This document shows positions 29,704 to 37,563 of a stretch of DNA of 38,167 nt, one piece after another. The DNA is from Selenomonas sputigena. Its GTDB lineage: Bacteria > Bacillota > Negativicutes > Selenomonadales > Selenomonadaceae. Under the pieces are notes generated by a model. The model made no database searches. It was not told the DNA's origin and saw only the letters and a program-made list of their open reading frames with translations. The stretch is taken from the NCBI RefSeq assembly GCF_026015965.1, contig NZ_CP110383.1:2575814-2613980 (forward strand), given 5' to 3'. Each line of letters starts with the position of its first letter. The first letter of the stretch is position 1. The position numbers and the translations under genes are program-made.

Positions 29704-30426
29704 ATGGGAGAAAAGATGCTGCTTCATGTGGAGGATGTGACGATGGCGTACCGCGAGAGCGCGGTGCTCTGGGACATCGATCTCGATGTACCGACGGGCG
29801 TGCGATGTGCGATCGTCGGGCCGAACGGCGCAGGAAAATCAACGCTCCTGAAGGGAGTCCTTGGCCTTGAAAAGCCCGTCGCGGGCTATGTGCGCCTTTG
29901 GGGTAAGACGATTGACGAGGTGCGCGAGCGCATCGCCTATGTGCCGCAGCGCGGCGCGGTCAACTGGGATTTCCCGACGACGGTGTTCGACGTCGTGCTC
30001 ATGGGACGCTATGTGCATATCGGGCTCATGCGCCGCCCGGGCAGGGAGGATCGCGAGAGGGCGAAGGCGGCGCTCGCCGAGATGCAGCTTGAAAAGCTCG
30101 CCGAGCGCCAGATTTCGGAGCTTTCGGGCGGCCAGAAACAGCGCGTCTTCATCGCGCGCGCACTCGCGCAGGAAAGCGACCTCTACATCATGGACGAGCC
30201 GCTCGCGGGCGTGGACGAGACGACGGAGCGCATCGTCATGGACAAGTTCGTCGCGCTGCAGAAGGCAAGGAAGACGGTGATCGCCGTGCATCATGATCTT
30301 TCGACGCTCGACATGTACTTCGACTACCTCGTCGTTCTGAACCGTACGATCAAGGCGAGCGGCTACTTGAAGGATATGGACAAGGAAGCGGCGCTCGCGC
30401 TCGCCTTCCGTCCGAAGGAGCGTTGA
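29704..30426 (+). CDS. Metal ABC transporter ATPase
   Basis: A 240-residue ABC ATPase: Walker A GPNGAGKST, Q-loop in AYVPQRGAVNWDFP, signature LSGGQKQR, Walker B LYIMDEPLAGVD and switch His in VIAVHHDLS. The sequence VNWDFPTTVFDVVLMGRY is typical of the Mn/Zn importers (MntB, MtsB, ZnuC group). ATG 29704 follows AAAGAAGGCGG; the open frame upstream to 29647 runs through the terminator and is not used. The permease genes follow directly. Confidence 0.94.
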   Translation: MGEKMLLHVEDVTMAYRESAVLWDIDLDVPTGVRCAIVGPNGAGKSTLLKGVLGLEKPVAGYVRLWGKTIDEVRERIAYVPQRGAVNWDFPTTVFDVVLMGRYVHIGLMRRPGREDRERAKAALAEMQLEKLAERQISELSGGQKQRVFIARALAQESDLYIMDEPLAGVDETTERIVMDKFVALQKARKTVIAVHHDLSTLDMYFDYLVVLNRTIKASGYLKDMDKEAALALAFRPKER

Positions 30427-30428
30427 CG

Positions 30429-31298
30429 ATGGACATTCTGATGAACTACGCCTTCCAGATCATCGCCCTCGGCACGGCGCTTCTCGCGGCTGTCGCGGCG
30501 CCCGTCGGCGCTCTGAGCGTCTACAAGGGGCAGAGCCTCATCGGCGACGCCATCGGACATGCGACGTTTCCGGGCGTCGTCCTCGCCTTCATGGCGTTTT
30601 CGACGCGAAGCCCCGCCGTGCTGCTCGTCGGCGCAATGGCGGCGGCCGCCGTCACCTTTTTCGCCATTCAGGCGGCGCACGAGAACACGCGCGTCGGACT
30701 CAATGCCAACCTCGCCGTATTCCTCTCGGGCTTCTTCGGCCTCGGCATGGTCTTGAAGAGCTTCATTCAGGGGAACGAAGCTTATCGCGGTGCGTCGCAG
30801 GCGGGGCTTGAGACGTACATTTTCGGGCAGGCGGCATACATGCTCGAAGCCGATGTGAAGCTCATCGCCTTCGTCGCTGCGCTCTGCGCGGCGCTGCTCT
30901 TCGCCTTCTACAAGGAGCTGAAGGTCTTCGTCTTCGACGCCGAGTATGCGCGTGCCGTGGGGCTTCCCGTGCGCCTGCTGCAAGTCCTGCTGCCCTTTTT
31001 GACGATCGCCGTCATCGGTATCGGCATCAAGGCGGTCGGCGCGATTCTCATCAGCTCGTTCCTCATCATCCCGTGCGTCGCGGCGAGCCAGTGGTCGGAT
31101 GATTTTGCACACGTGCTCTTCCTGAGCGCCGTCTTCGGCGTCGTCGCAGCTCTCGCAGGCACCTATGTGAGCACGCTGGAGCAGGGAATGTCGACGGGGC
31201 CGAGCATCATCCTCGCGGCCTCTGCCATCGCCTTTTTGTCCATGTTCTTCGGCAAGCGGGGTGCGTTCAGAAAGCGCGGAAGGAGGGAAGAGGCATGA
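30429..31298 (+). CDS. Metal ABC transporter permease, first copy
   Basis: A 289-residue inner-membrane protein of the ABC-3 family with about eight hydrophobic segments. Family features include SLIGDAIGHATFPGVVLAF near residue 38, GLETYIFGQA, and VGAILISSFLIIP. ATG 30429 lies two bases after the ATPase stop; an in-frame TTG at 30423 is possible but less likely. Its end overlaps the second permease by 4 bp (ATGA). With that partner it should form the heterodimeric channel. Confidence 0.93.
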   Translation: MDILMNYAFQIIALGTALLAAVAAPVGALSVYKGQSLIGDAIGHATFPGVVLAFMAFSTRSPAVLLVGAMAAAAVTFFAIQAAHENTRVGLNANLAVFLSGFFGLGMVLKSFIQGNEAYRGASQAGLETYIFGQAAYMLEADVKLIAFVAALCAALLFAFYKELKVFVFDAEYARAVGLPVRLLQVLLPFLTIAVIGIGIKAVGAILISSFLIIPCVAASQWSDDFAHVLFLSAVFGVVAALAGTYVSTLEQGMSTGPSIILAASAIAFLSMFFGKRGAFRKRGRREEA

Positions 31299-32395
31299 CC
31301 GATTCTTTTGTCGTGCTCGCCCTGACGGCGGCGGCGTGCGCCCTGCCCGGCGTGTTCCTGCTGCTGCGCAATCTCTCGATGATGGCGGATGCGATCAGTC
31401 ACACAGTGCTCCTCGGCATCGTCCTCGCGTTCTTCCTCGTGCGCGACCTCTCGTCGCCGTGGCTGCTCTTCGGCGCGGCGCTCATGGGCGTCGTGACCGT
31501 GCTGCTCGTCGAGCTTCTGGGAAAGACGAAGACGACGAAGAGCGACGACGCGATCGGCATCGTCTTTCCCGTGCTCTTCTCCCTCGCCGTCATCCTCATC
31601 AGCAAGTATGCGGGCAACGTGCATCTCGACACCGACATGGTGCTGATGGGCGAGGTCGTCTATGCGGGACTCGATACGGTGACGCTTTTTGGGCATGAGG
31701 TCGCGTCCTCCGCCGTCAAGATGGGCGCGATCTTCCTCGTCAATGCGGCGTTCATCACGCTCTTTTACAAGGAACTCAAGCTCTCGACCTTCGACGAGGA
31801 GAACGCGCGTCTCATCGGCATGGCGACGGGCGCGATCTTCTACGCGCTCATGACCTTGATCTCCTTGACGACGGTCGCGGCATTCGACGCCGTCGGCTCG
31901 ATCCTCGTCATCTCGTTCTTCATCGCGCCCGCGGCGGCGGCGCTTCTCTTCACGAAGCGCCTGCATCACGCGCTCTTTCTCGCTGTGTTCTTCGGCGTCC
32001 TCGGCAGCGCCATCGGCTATGGCCTTGCGCTTCACTTCAACGCTTCGATGGCGGGCATGTGCGCTCTCGTCAACATGCTCCTCTATGTCGTCGCCGTCTT
32101 CGTCTATCCGAAGGGCGTCATCACGCGGCGCTTGAAGCGCATGCGGCGCAAGGCGCGGCTCAAGGAGGAACTTTTGATCATCCACCTCGGCACGCATACC
32201 GCCGAGAACCTTTACAGCGAGGAAAACGCTGTGCGCGACATCGCCGAGCATCTGCGCTGGAGCGAAAGGGAGATGCGGCGCGTCAGCGAGAGGTTGAAGG
32301 AAGCCGGCATCGTGCGCCGCTCGGGCGGCTACTACCTGCTGACGGAAAAGGGGGCGGAACGCTATCGTGCGCTTTGCGAGGAGTATGTGATCTGA
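31295..32395 (+). CDS. Metal ABC transporter permease with a C-terminal winged-helix domain
   Basis: A 366-residue protein. Residues 1-~275 form a second ABC-3 permease (LLRNLSMMADAISHTVLLG near 25, GSILVISFFIAPAAAALLF). After a very basic linker (RRLKRMRRKARLKEE) come ~80 soluble residues with a winged-helix look: NAVRDIAEHLRWSEREMRRV, SERLKEAGIVRR, and GGYYLLTEKGAERYRAL. This resembles DtxR/MntR- or MarR-type DNA-binding domains. The tail may sense metal and gate transport, or bind DNA at the membrane; neither can be decided here. The ATG overlaps the previous stop. A terminator follows at 32447. Confidence 0.9.
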   Translation: MTDSFVVLALTAAACALPGVFLLLRNLSMMADAISHTVLLGIVLAFFLVRDLSSPWLLFGAALMGVVTVLLVELLGKTKTTKSDDAIGIVFPVLFSLAVILISKYAGNVHLDTDMVLMGEVVYAGLDTVTLFGHEVASSAVKMGAIFLVNAAFITLFYKELKLSTFDEENARLIGMATGAIFYALMTLISLTTVAAFDAVGSILVISFFIAPAAAALLFTKRLHHALFLAVFFGVLGSAIGYGLALHFNASMAGMCALVNMLLYVVAVFVYPKGVITRRLKRMRRKARLKEELLIIHLGTHTAENLYSEENAVRDIAEHLRWSEREMRRVSERLKEAGIVRRSGGYYLLTEKGAERYRALCEEYVI

Positions 32396-32446
32396 AAGGA
32401 AGCCTCATGGCTTGGGAGAAGTCGTACACGTTGAGAGCAGCAGCAA

Positions 32447-32481
32447 GGCAGCCGTTCGTCAGGGAGCGGCTGCCTTTTTTT
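32447..32481 (+). terminator. Terminator of the metal transporter operon
   Basis: GGCAGCCG pairs with CGGCTGCC around a 12-base loop, followed by seven T. Confidence 0.9.
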
Positions 32482-32509
32482 GCAGGTACGGCGGTTTTTC
32501 TCGTTTTTC

Positions 32510-32538
32510 TTCATGAAGGGGCGGCGCTGTGGTATAAT
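32510..32538 (+). promoter_or_regulatory. Probable promoter of the Fic gene
   Basis: A consensus TATAAT (32533-32538) with extended -10 TGG, and a weak -35 TTCATG (32510-32515) at 17-base spacing. It lies 38 bases before the ATG of the Fic gene. Confidence 0.55.
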
Positions 32539-32575
32539 GCCATGGAAGAGAAATTCGTGCAGAGGAGAGATGGTC

Positions 32576-33268
32576 ATGATCGATATTGCCGCTTTGAGCA
32601 TGGATTATTGGGACGACTTGATGGTGCGCATGGCGCATCATTCTACGGCGATCGAGGGAAACACCTTGTCGCAGGGCGATACGAAGAGCCTGCTGCTCGA
32701 TGGCTACATTCCGCGTGCCATGGATCTTCGGGAGATGCACGAGGTCTTGAACTACAAGCGCTTCATGGACTTTCTGCAGCAGAGCTTGGCAAAGGAACGC
32801 GCCCTTTCGCTCGACTTCATTAAGGAAGTCCATGCCGTGCTTTGCAAGGACGCGATCGAGAGCGTCGCCGGGCGCTTCAAAGAGATTCCGAATCTCGTCG
32901 TCGGAGCGGATTTCGTCCCGACGCCGCCCTATCTCGTGCCGACGGATCTGCAGAACTGGCTGCTCGACCTCGCGGCGCAGCTGGCGGCGGCGAAGTCCGC
33001 CGAGGACAAGATCGCTGCCATCTGCCGTCAGCACATCCGCTTCGAGCGCATCCACCCATTTTCCGACGGCAACGGCCGCGTGGGGCGTGCGCTCATCGTC
33101 TACAGTTGTCTGCAGGAAAAGGAAGCTCCGATCGTCATCCCCGTCGAAGAAAGGAAGCGCTATATGAACTATCTCAACACGGAAGATTTGCAAGGGTTCG
33201 TCGCTTTCGCGAAGGAGCTGCAGAAAGAGGAAGAGGAACGGCTGCGGTTGTTTTGTGCGAAAAGGTAA
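32576..33268 (+). CDS. Fic-domain protein with N-terminal autoinhibitory motif
   Basis: Fic proteins transfer AMP or another nucleotide part to hydroxyl groups of target proteins. The catalytic loop HPFSDGNGRVGR is complete, with the catalytic His. The N-terminus carries STAIEGN (residues 23-29), which fits the (S/T)xxxE(G/N) inhibitory helix, so it is a class II, self-inhibited Fic protein. The 230-residue length suits a single-domain member. ATG 32576 has GAGGAGAG at good spacing; the ATG at 32570 is too close to it. No separate antitoxin gene is adjacent, as expected for class II. The target is unknown. Confidence 0.92.
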   Translation: MIDIAALSMDYWDDLMVRMAHHSTAIEGNTLSQGDTKSLLLDGYIPRAMDLREMHEVLNYKRFMDFLQQSLAKERALSLDFIKEVHAVLCKDAIESVAGRFKEIPNLVVGADFVPTPPYLVPTDLQNWLLDLAAQLAAAKSAEDKIAAICRQHIRFERIHPFSDGNGRVGRALIVYSCLQEKEAPIVIPVEERKRYMNYLNTEDLQGFVAFAKELQKEEEERLRLFCAKR

Positions 33269-33293
33269 CAGCGACTTTTTGTGCGGCGCTTTC

Positions 33294-33322
33294 TTGCAAA
33301 TTCATATCATTTGTACTATAAT
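33294..33322 (+). promoter_or_regulatory. Promoter of the DUF4198 gene
   Basis: TTGCAA (33294-33299), a 17-base spacer and TATAAT (33317-33322). The start would be near 33329, giving a ~54-nt leader. Confidence 0.65.
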
Positions 33323-33382
33323 GTAAAGGTATGGGACAAATGTGTTCCGCAGAGTGAATTGTTCTCGATGGGAGGATAAAGA

Positions 33383-34105
33383 ATGAAGAAGAAGCTTTTG
33401 GCAGCGGCGCTTGGCGCATTTGTAGGTCTTGGCATGTATGCGGCACCGACGGATGCGCACGGCGTGTTCTTTGCGAACCGCCTCGATCAGAAGGCGCTCG
33501 TGCTCGGCGAGGGTCCGTTGGACAACGCTTACGATCCCGCGTGCGTGCAGCGCATCGACGCCTACGATGTGAACTTCGAGCCGACGACGGTCGAGCGCGT
33601 CGACGCGGGCAACCATGTGACGATCGTGCCGGGCGACGACCTCGGCGTGACGGCGACGTTCTTCGACTATGGCTACTTCGCCAAGACGACGGACGGACAG
33701 GTCATTCCGACGCGCGATTACGCGAGCGTTGAAAATCTCAAGGCAGTGACGTACGCGCGCAAGTACAATGTGCATTACTGGAACGCGGCTGTGAAGCCGG
33801 GCGGGCTCTACAATGTGCCGATCCAGATCGTTCCCGCAGTCAATCCTCTGACGCTTCGCCGTGGCGATGCGCTGCGCCTGCGCATCTACAAGGACGGTCA
33901 GCCGTATGCGAATGCGCCCGTCATCGCTGACGTGCTCGGCGACCTCACGACGGAAACGAACGCGGATGCGAACGGCTACATCACCGTGCATGTGGCGAAC
34001 AACGGCCTCAACGTCATCGGCGTCGAAGTCGGCTTCCCGACGGACGATCCGATCGTGACGGAGAAGATCTTCAGCTCGCTTTCGTTCATCATTCCAGCCG
34101 AGTAA
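33383..34105 (+). CDS. Periplasmic DUF4198-family protein, probable metal-uptake accessory
   Basis: A 240-residue exported protein with a clear signal peptide (MKKKLLAAALGAFVGLGMYA, cleaved around APTDA-HG). The mature protein would start with or near a His (AHGVFF), as in other DUF4198 proteins, which are often found beside nickel, cobalt or TonB-linked uptake genes. Toward the C-terminus there is an Ig-like beta-rich section (GDALRLRIYKDGQPYANAPV, then TNADANGYITVHV). It has its own promoter and terminator but lies just ahead of exbB-exbD-tonB, which suggests a link to metal import. The bound metal is unknown. Confidence 0.8.
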   Translation: MKKKLLAAALGAFVGLGMYAAPTDAHGVFFANRLDQKALVLGEGPLDNAYDPACVQRIDAYDVNFEPTTVERVDAGNHVTIVPGDDLGVTATFFDYGYFAKTTDGQVIPTRDYASVENLKAVTYARKYNVHYWNAAVKPGGLYNVPIQIVPAVNPLTLRRGDALRLRIYKDGQPYANAPVIADVLGDLTTETNADANGYITVHVANNGLNVIGVEVGFPTDDPIVTEKIFSSLSFIIPAE

Positions 34106-34147
34106 GAGTGGCTTCGATTCGTGAAACTATACGCGCTTAGGCGCAGT

Positions 34148-34180
34148 AAAAACACCGCAAGCAATGCTTGCGGTGTTTTT
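34148..34180 (+). terminator. Terminator after the DUF4198 gene
   Basis: AAAAACACCGCAAGC pairs perfectly with GCTTGCGGTGTTTTT around AAT. It separates the DUF4198 gene from the exbB unit and could work in both directions. Confidence 0.92.
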
Positions 34181-34279
34181 GCTTTTGCAGCGCATTCAGA
34201 TGTTGATGCCGCATTCCTTGCGGATGGTATGTACCTGCTGCAAGGCAATCGCTCGCTAAAAAGTGAATCTTTTTTCAAA

Positions 34280-34302
34280 TATGAACAAATTTCATTTTCA
34301 TA
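34280..34302. promoter_or_regulatory. Possible iron-regulator (Fur-like) operator before exbB
   Basis: An AT-rich inverted repeat with outer arms TATGAA and TTCATA around a 11-base centre, directly upstream of the exbB -35. Its place and composition suit a Fur-family site for an iron-uptake operon. The match to the classical Fur box is only partial. Confidence 0.4.
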
Positions 34303-34331
34303 TTGAACTTTAACGAGGTATGTGCTATACT
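34303..34331 (+). promoter_or_regulatory. Promoter of the exbB-exbD-tonB-FTR1 operon
   Basis: TTGAAC (34303-34308), a 17-base spacer and TATACT (34326-34331) with extended -10 TGC. It shares the core CGAGG..(A)..GTGCTATACT with the metal ABC transporter promoter at 28593. Confidence 0.68.
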
Positions 34332-34399
34332 CACAGACGTGATAGGAATAACCGCTATCAGCGGTATTTAGATAGAAAATCCTTGAAGGAGATGTTCTT

Positions 34400-35026
34400 G
34401 TGGAGAATACTTGGGAATTATTTCAAAAGGGCGGCCCTGTCATGTACGTCCTCTTGGTGTGTTCGATCGTTGTTGCGGTCATCGCCATTGAGCGTTTCCG
34501 TTTCTACCGTCAGGCGGGCAGGGGCGCGAGCGATTTCGTCGCGAAACTGCCGAGCTTCCTGAAGGAGCACGATTTGAAGCAGGCAGCGGAACTTTGCCAG
34601 ACGGAGAACACGGCGCCCGCGTACATCGCCGAAATCGGCGTGCGTGCGGCGGCGGCGGGCGATGACTTGACGCTCGCGCTCGACACGGCGTACGCCGATA
34701 TGGCGATGCGCCTGAGGGAAAGGCTCAACTACTTGTCGATGATCGTGACGATGGCGCCGCTCCTGGGGCTTCTCGGTACGATTTCGGGTATGATTGAGTC
34801 GTTCAGCATCTTCAGCGTGCGTGCGGGCGAGCCGCTTGCCATCACGGGCGGCATCGGCGAGGCGCTGATCGCGACGGCGACGGGGCTTTGCGTGGCGATT
34901 TTTTCGCTGATCGTGCATACGTACTTCGTGCAGAAGCTTGACGAGATGCTCGCCATGCTCGACAAGGCGGCCGCCGCTGTGCGGAACGCGCTGAAGAAGA
35001 CGGGGGAGGATGGCCATGCGGCGTGA
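34400..35026 (+). CDS. exbB: ExbB, proton-channel subunit of the TonB system
   Basis: ExbB and ExbD use the proton gradient to power TonB-dependent outer-membrane receptors. The 208-residue protein has an N-terminal membrane helix (YVLLVCSIVVAVIAIERF) and two more in the MotA/TolQ/ExbB domain (MIVTMAPLLGLLGTISGMIE, and GEALIATATGLCVAIFSLIV). It starts at GTG 34400 (MENTWELFQKGG) after AAGGAGATG. Its end overlaps exbD. Together with tonB it shows that the host has an outer membrane. Confidence 0.94.
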   Translation: MENTWELFQKGGPVMYVLLVCSIVVAVIAIERFRFYRQAGRGASDFVAKLPSFLKEHDLKQAAELCQTENTAPAYIAEIGVRAAAAGDDLTLALDTAYADMAMRLRERLNYLSMIVTMAPLLGLLGTISGMIESFSIFSVRAGEPLAITGGIGEALIATATGLCVAIFSLIVHTYFVQKLDEMLAMLDKAAAAVRNALKKTGEDGHAA

Positions 35027-35429
35027 TTTTCGTATTACGAAAGAACCGCTCGTCATGATCATCCCGATGATCGACATCATGCTCTTTTTGCTCGTGTTCT
35101 TCATGATCAGCACGATCTACATGGTGCAGACGAACACGGTGCAGGTCGCTCTGCCGCAGGCGGCTGCGGGCAAGATGGAGACGCGCCCGAACATCGTGCC
35201 GATCACGGTGACGGATAAGGGCGATGTGCTCTATGACAAGGACGAACTGCCGAATGAAGACCTTGCGGACAAGATGAAGGCTTCCTTGGCAAGCGACCCC
35301 GATACGGTATTCGTGCTGCGCGGCGACAAGAAGGCCGACTACGAAGCCGTCGTGCGCGTCTTGGACCTCCTCAAGCGTTCGGGCGCGAAGCACGTCTCCA
35401 TCGCGACGGAGACAGCGGGGAGGCAGTGA
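35016..35429 (+). CDS. exbD: ExbD, proton-channel subunit of the TonB system
   Basis: A 137-residue protein with a short cytoplasmic N-terminus, one membrane helix containing the essential Asp (MIIPMIDIMLFLLVFFMIST) and a periplasmic domain. The Asp in the PMIDIMLFLLVFF pattern is the proton carrier of the family. ATG 35016 has GGGGGAGGA at 7 bases; the ATG at 35010 is too close to it. It overlaps exbB by 11 bp, and tonB starts one base after its stop. Confidence 0.94.
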   Translation: MRRDFRITKEPLVMIIPMIDIMLFLLVFFMISTIYMVQTNTVQVALPQAAAGKMETRPNIVPITVTDKGDVLYDKDELPNEDLADKMKASLASDPDTVFVLRGDKKADYEAVVRVLDLLKRSGAKHVSIATETAGRQ

Positions 35430-35430
35430 G

Positions 35431-36186
35431 ATGCGGTTCAAGAGCTACTGGCGCACGACGGTCGTCGCGGCGATCTTCCTGCACTTCTTCGTCTGGCTGG
35501 GACTGGCTCTCGCGCTGCCGTTGCTCGACTTCGAGGGCGATCCCTTGGCGGTGCAGGAGATGGAGGTCGTAGACCTTCCCGAGGAAGGCTCTTCGGGCGA
35601 AATGGAAGAGAAAAAGCCCGATCCGCCGAAGCCGGAACCGCCCGAACCGCCGAAGCCTGAGACGCCGCCTGTGGAGACGCCGCCCGAGGATGTCATTCCG
35701 ACGGAGACGTCGCCGACGGAAGCCGCTGAGTTGGACGAGGCGGTGGCAGAGTTGCAGAAGCAGGAGGAAGCGGCGAAGAAGAACGGTGAGGACGGCAAGG
35801 CTCTGCCACCTGCACCGCCCTCACAGGCGGTTGGCGTGCTCATTACGGCGGGCAATACGCCCGACACGCGCGGCACGGACTTTCGCGGCACGGTCGGCAT
35901 CCTCGTAAGCATCGACGCGCAGGGGCATATCACGGGCTATCGCTTTACGCAGACTTCGGGACGCCGCGTCGTCGATCAGCTCGTCTTGAATGCCATTCGC
36001 AACTTCAAATTCGAGCCGGCGCTCGATACGAATGGACAGCCGATGAAGACGATGCGCCTCCTGCGCTTCCCGTTCGACGGTTCGGGCAGTCATGCCTACG
36101 AGGATGATGAGAACAAGCGCATTCGCGTGAACAAGGAGATGTTCCTCCGAGAGCTTCATGCGAGGGGACAAGCGCCGTCGACGTAA
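35431..36186 (+). CDS. tonB: TonB energy transducer
   Basis: A 251-residue protein that spans the periplasm and pulls on TonB-dependent receptors. It has a single N-terminal membrane anchor (TTVVAAIFLHFFVWLGLALA) with the conserved His for contact with ExbD. A Pro/Glu/Lys-rich spacer follows (KPDPPKPEPPEPPKPETPP), then a C-terminal TonB domain (GTVGILVSIDAQGHITGYRF, VVDQLVLNAIRNFKFEPAL). About 30 charged residues follow the domain. No TonB-dependent receptor gene is in the window. FTR1 follows 52 bases later. Confidence 0.93.
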   Translation: MRFKSYWRTTVVAAIFLHFFVWLGLALALPLLDFEGDPLAVQEMEVVDLPEEGSSGEMEEKKPDPPKPEPPEPPKPETPPVETPPEDVIPTETSPTEAAELDEAVAELQKQEEAAKKNGEDGKALPPAPPSQAVGVLITAGNTPDTRGTDFRGTVGILVSIDAQGHITGYRFTQTSGRRVVDQLVLNAIRNFKFEPALDTNGQPMKTMRLLRFPFDGSGSHAYEDDENKRIRVNKEMFLRELHARGQAPST

Positions 36187-36238
36187 GGGGGCGGCACATA
36201 AAAATCATATCGGAACTTCCAAAAAGAAGGTGAGAGTC

Positions 36239-37420
36239 TTGAAAAAAATCTTATTCCTTTGCATGGCACTCGTGCTTCTCGCCGTGCCGCGCGCAGATGC
36301 AGCACCGAAGTGGCAGGAGGTCGCTGATCGTATTGCTCAGATGGTCGACCAGGCCGTTTCTGTCTACGAGACGGGCGACTACGAGGGTGCACGCGACCTC
36401 GTCAATACATCTTACTACGGCATTTATGAAAAAGAGGGTTTGGAGAGCGTCATGCGCAGTTCTGTCTCCGCCAAGGAGACGAGCCTGACTGAGTATCAGT
36501 TCTACAAAGTCAAGAAGAGCATGAAAAACGGCGAGAGTGTAGACACGGTCAAACAGGAAGCCGAAAAGCTCAAGTCGATGGTCAACGACAACGTCAAGGC
36601 GCTCGAAAATGCGCACGGCAGTTCGGGCTGGGCGGCGTTTCTGCCCGCTTATCTGATCCTCCTTCGCGAGGGCTTGGAAGCGATCCTCGTGCTCGTCGCG
36701 ATCATCGCCTATCTGAAGCGCGCGCAGGATGAGAAGCATCTCGGCACCGTCTACAACTTCTCGATTGCGGCGGTCGTCGCGAGTTTCATCTCGGCGTATC
36801 TGTTCAACACGTTATTGAACAACACGACGGGCGGCATGAGCCGCGAAGTGCTCGAAGGTGCGACCGCGCTCTTTGCTGTCGTCGTCCTGCTTTTGACTAG
36901 CGCATGGCTCGGCGGCAAGGCGAACAAGGACAACTGGAAGCAGTACATCGACGGACTCGTCAAGGAATCCATCACGCATGGCACGGCTAGGGCATTGGGC
37001 ATGGCGGCATTCCTCGCCGTCTACCGCGAGGGCGCAGAGGTCATCCTCTTCTATCAAGCGCTCTTCAACAACGCGGCTGCCGACGTCACGATGATTTGGG
37101 CGGGCTTCGGCGCGGGCTGCGTGACGCTGGCCTTGATCTTCTACGGCATGCAGCATGGCATCTTGAAGATTCCCCTGCGTCCGTTCTTCCTCTTTACGAG
37201 CATCCTGATGTTCCTGTTGGCCGTCACCTTCGTCGGCGGTGGCATCGAGGAACTGCAGGAGGGCGGCGTCATCGGCATCACGCGCTTCGAAGGCTGGCCT
37301 ACGGTCGATCTTCTGGGCATCTTCCCAACGGCGGAGACGCTCGGCGCACAGCTTCTCGTGCTGCTTCTTGGCGTGGGAATGGTCATCTACGCGAAGAGAC
37401 GCAAGCCGAAAGCGGCGTGA
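36239..37420 (+). CDS. FTR1-family high-affinity iron permease
   Basis: A 393-residue protein with a signal peptide (MKKILFLCMALVLLAVPRAD), a ~120-residue extracytoplasmic helical domain and a C-terminal FTR1 permease of about seven membrane helices. Both REGxE iron-binding motifs are present: LLREGLEAIL and VYREGAEVIL. I chose TTG 36239, preceded by AAGAAGGTGAG, because the signal peptide starts there; longer frames overlap tonB. The N-terminal extension resembles the periplasmic part of EfeU-type or other bacterial Fe2+ permeases. Its neighbour at 37564 is a P19-type protein, the usual partner of such permeases. Confidence 0.9.
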   Translation: MKKILFLCMALVLLAVPRADAAPKWQEVADRIAQMVDQAVSVYETGDYEGARDLVNTSYYGIYEKEGLESVMRSSVSAKETSLTEYQFYKVKKSMKNGESVDTVKQEAEKLKSMVNDNVKALENAHGSSGWAAFLPAYLILLREGLEAILVLVAIIAYLKRAQDEKHLGTVYNFSIAAVVASFISAYLFNTLLNNTTGGMSREVLEGATALFAVVVLLLTSAWLGGKANKDNWKQYIDGLVKESITHGTARALGMAAFLAVYREGAEVILFYQALFNNAAADVTMIWAGFGAGCVTLALIFYGMQHGILKIPLRPFFLFTSILMFLLAVTFVGGGIEELQEGGVIGITRFEGWPTVDLLGIFPTAETLGAQLLVLLLGVGMVIYAKRRKPKAA

Positions 37421-37448
37421 TCGCCTCTTCAAGAGTTATTGGCAATGG

Positions 37449-37465
37449 CGGAGCAAAGTGCTCCG
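37449..37465 (+). other. Short hairpin between the FTR1 and P19 genes
   Basis: CGGAGCA pairs with TGCTCCG around AAG in the 143-bp gap. No T-run follows, so it is more likely an RNA-processing or stability element than a terminator. No clear promoter is visible for the next gene. Confidence 0.4.
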
Positions 37466-37563
37466 TTTGCAGGTGTAGCGGATTGCTGCATCTATATAGG
37501 GCGTATTATGTAAGGGCGTCCAAGAGGAATTTCATTACATCATTTTTCGGAGGAGTGTGTTTT

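Noticed and set aside
30363-32251. Large charged minus-strand frames across the metal permease genes
   Set aside because: They are antisense shadows of hydrophobic membrane proteins, giving Arg/Asp/Glu/His-rich sequence without motifs.
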